64,000 bases of DNA from Pontibacter diazotrophicus (GTDB lineage Bacteria; Bacteroidota; Bacteroidia; Cytophagales; Hymenobacteraceae). The stretch is from contig NZ_QRGR01000013.1 of the NCBI RefSeq assembly GCF_003367245.1, positions 62,001 to 126,000 of the forward strand, read 5' to 3'. Shown here one piece after another: positions 62,671 through 64,000 of the stretch. The number at the start of each line of letters is the position of its first letter. The stretch's first letter is position 1. The notes beneath the pieces were generated by a model. It searched no databases, was not told the DNA's origin, and worked only from the letters and a program-made list of their open reading frames with translations. The position numbers were made by a program, and so were the translations under genes.

Positions 62671-64000
62671 TTACTTGTTACCGTCTACTTCTTCGTAGTC
62701 TACATCGGTTACACCGCCATCGCCGGCACCTGCGCCCTGCGGACCACCCGCCTGGCCGTTGCCGCCATCAGCGCCTGGGGCACCACCTGGCTGGCCCTGA
62801 CCCTGCGTAGCAGCGTACATCTCCTGAGAGGCTGCACTCCACGCATTGTTCAGGTTCTCTAAAGCTTTGTCGATACCGGCTACATCTTTGGCACCGTGTG
62901 CTGTTTTCAGCTCGTTCAGCGCGTTCTCGATGTTTGACTTGTTGCCAGCAGACAGCTTATCGCCATACTCTTTCAGCTGCTTCTCTGTCTGGAAAATCAT
63001 AGAGTCAGCTGAGTTCAGCTTCTCAATCTCTTCCTTCGCGCGCTTATCGGCTTCGGCGTTTGCTTCTGCTTCCTGGCGCATTTTCTCGATTTCCTGCTCG
63101 CTCAGACCAGAAGAAGCCTCGATGCGGATTTTCTGCTCTTTGCCCGTCGCTTTATCCTTCGCAGTTACGTGCAGGATACCGTTGGCGTCGATATCAAACG
63201 TTACTTCAATTTGAGGAACACCACGTGGCGCAGGTGGAATGTCTGACAGGTGGAAGCGGCCGATCGTACGGTTGTCGCGGGCCATAGGGCGCTCACCCTG
63301 CAGTACGTGGATTTCCACAGAAGGCTGGTTATCGGAAGCGGTAGAGAATGTCTCTGACTTCTTCGTTGGAATCGTTGTGTTAGACTCAATCAATTTGGTC
63401 ATCACACCACCCATTGTCTCGATACCCAGTGAAAGTGGCGTTACGTCCAGCAGGAGCACGTCTTTTACTTCACCAGTTAATACACCACCCTGGATAGCAG
63501 CACCGATGGCAACTACCTCATCCGGGTTTACACCTTTAGAAGGCTTCTTACCGAAGAACTTCTCTACTTCTTCCTGCACTCTTGGAATACGGGTAGAACC
63601 ACCCACCAGAATCACTTCATCAATATCAGAAGTTGACAGATTAGCGTCCTGAAGGGCTTTTTTGCATGGCTCCATTGAGCGACGAATCAGGTCATCAGAC
63701 AGCTGCTCGAACTTGGCGCGCGTCAGCTTGCGAACAAGGTGCTTTGGCACACCGTCAACCGGCATAATGTATGGCAGGTTGATTTCTGTCTCGTTAGATG
63801 ATGAAAGCTCAATTTTCGCTTTCTCAGCAGCTTCTTTTAAGCGCTGCAGTGCCATTGGGTCTTTACGTAGGTCAAGGCCTTCGTCTTTCTTAAACTCGTC
63901 AGCCAGCCAGTTGATGATGACCTGGTCAAAGTCGTCACCACCAAGGTGCGTGTCACCGTTCGTGGAAAGTACTTCGAACACACCATCACCCAGCTCGAGG
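62671..64000 (-). CDS. dnaK: Molecular chaperone DnaK (5' part outside window)
   Basis: The C-terminal 442 residues of Hsp70; about 195 N-terminal residues lie beyond the right edge. The frame is open at 64000 with LELGDG before [18 protein letters not shown]. The rest of the ATPase domain ([17 protein letters not shown]), linker ([18 protein letters not shown]), substrate domain ([17 protein letters not shown]) and a Gly/Gln-rich tail ending [11 protein letters not shown] are all typical. Confidence 0.98.
   Translation of the reverse strand, partial: LELGDGVFEVLSTNGDTHLGGDDFDQVIINWLADEFKKDEGLDLRKDPMALQRLKEAAEKAKIELSSSNETEINLPYIMPVDGVPKHLVRKLTRAKFEQLSDDLIRRSMEPCKKALQDANLSTSDIDEVILVGGSTRIPRVQEEVEKFFGKKPSKGVNPDEVVAIGAAIQGGVLTGEVKDVLLLDVTPLSLGIETMGGVMTKLIESNTTIPTKKSETFSTASDNQPSVEIHVLQGERPMARDNRTIGRFHLSDIPPAPRGVPQIEVTFDIDANGILHVTAKDKATGKEQKIRIEASSGLSEQEIEKMRQEAEANAEADKRAKEEIEKLNSADSMIFQTEKQLKEYGDKLSAGNKSNIENALNELKTAHGAKDVAGIDKALENLNNAWSAASQEMYAATQGQGQPGGAPGADGGNGQAGGPQGAGAGDGGVTDVDYEEVDGNK

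Noticed and set aside
1..64000. Integron integrase, transposase, CRISPR array, rRNA or prophage genes
   Set aside because: No protein with tyrosine-recombinase, transposase or Cas features, no spaced direct repeats and no rRNA-like sequence was seen.

Overview
The window reads as a chromosome segment of a Bacteroidota bacterium, most likely Cytophagales/Hymenobacteraceae (Pontibacter-like). Evidence: a type IX secretion substrate with a CHU/gliding C-terminal domain next to a PorP/SprF-like protein, many lipoproteins and SusCD-era surface proteins, promoters of the TTTG-N19-TAnnTTTG type, almost no Shine-Dalgarno sites, and mostly A-rich leaders. About 58 protein genes, one tRNA-Leu(CAG), and many strong terminator palindromes are supported. 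No rRNA, CRISPR array, insertion sequence or prophage was seen.

Layout. 1-13.6 kb: membrane protein, orphan AAA+ ATPase, outer-membrane barrel, amino-acid/dicarboxylate symporter, cyclophilin, fasciclin lipoprotein, subtilase, metallo-beta-lactamase-fold hydrolase, M61 peptidase. 13-20 kb: methyltransferase, CinA amidohydrolase, ThpR, two PAP2 phosphatases flanking tRNA-Leu, a 954-residue TPR protein with an embedded HExxH..E site, a histidine-phosphatase lipoprotein. 20-28 kb: DUF421 plus a K+ channel, two RDD proteins, di-haem cytochrome c, an M16 peptidase pair. 28.5-30.9 kb: an AT-rich accessory block (HigBA toxin-antitoxin, HEPN-like protein, lipoprotein). 31-39 kb: second symporter, dipeptide epimerase, MarR regulator, YceI lipoprotein, nucleotidyltransferase, clpS, recR. 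39.6-43 kb: T9SS surface pair. 43-53 kb: aminotransferase, heptose kinase, TrkH, hemE, Na+/H+ antiporter, MarC, purK-purE. 53-64 kb: VOC protein, GH140-like protein, FG-GAP/ASPIC protein with vanadium haloperoxidase, membrane protein, and the C-terminal two thirds of dnaK, cut by the window edge.

The most striking structure is the 28.6-30.9 kb block. Each of its three transcription units is followed by an imperfect hairpin built like an integron attC site, and the first bases of each cassette are complementary (9/9, 8/9 and 8/9) to the R'' box of the hairpin at that same cassette's end. That is the specific prediction of integron cassette insertion. There is no integrase in the window, so this looks like a cluster of attC sites lacking an integrase (CALIN) in a Bacteroidota chromosome.

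A second clear regulatory signal is a 33-base promoter/operator sequence present both upstream of the marR-like gene and upstream of the YceI lipoprotein gene (28/33 identical, same spacing of -33 and -7 elements), which implies autoregulation and control of YceI by this MarR protein.
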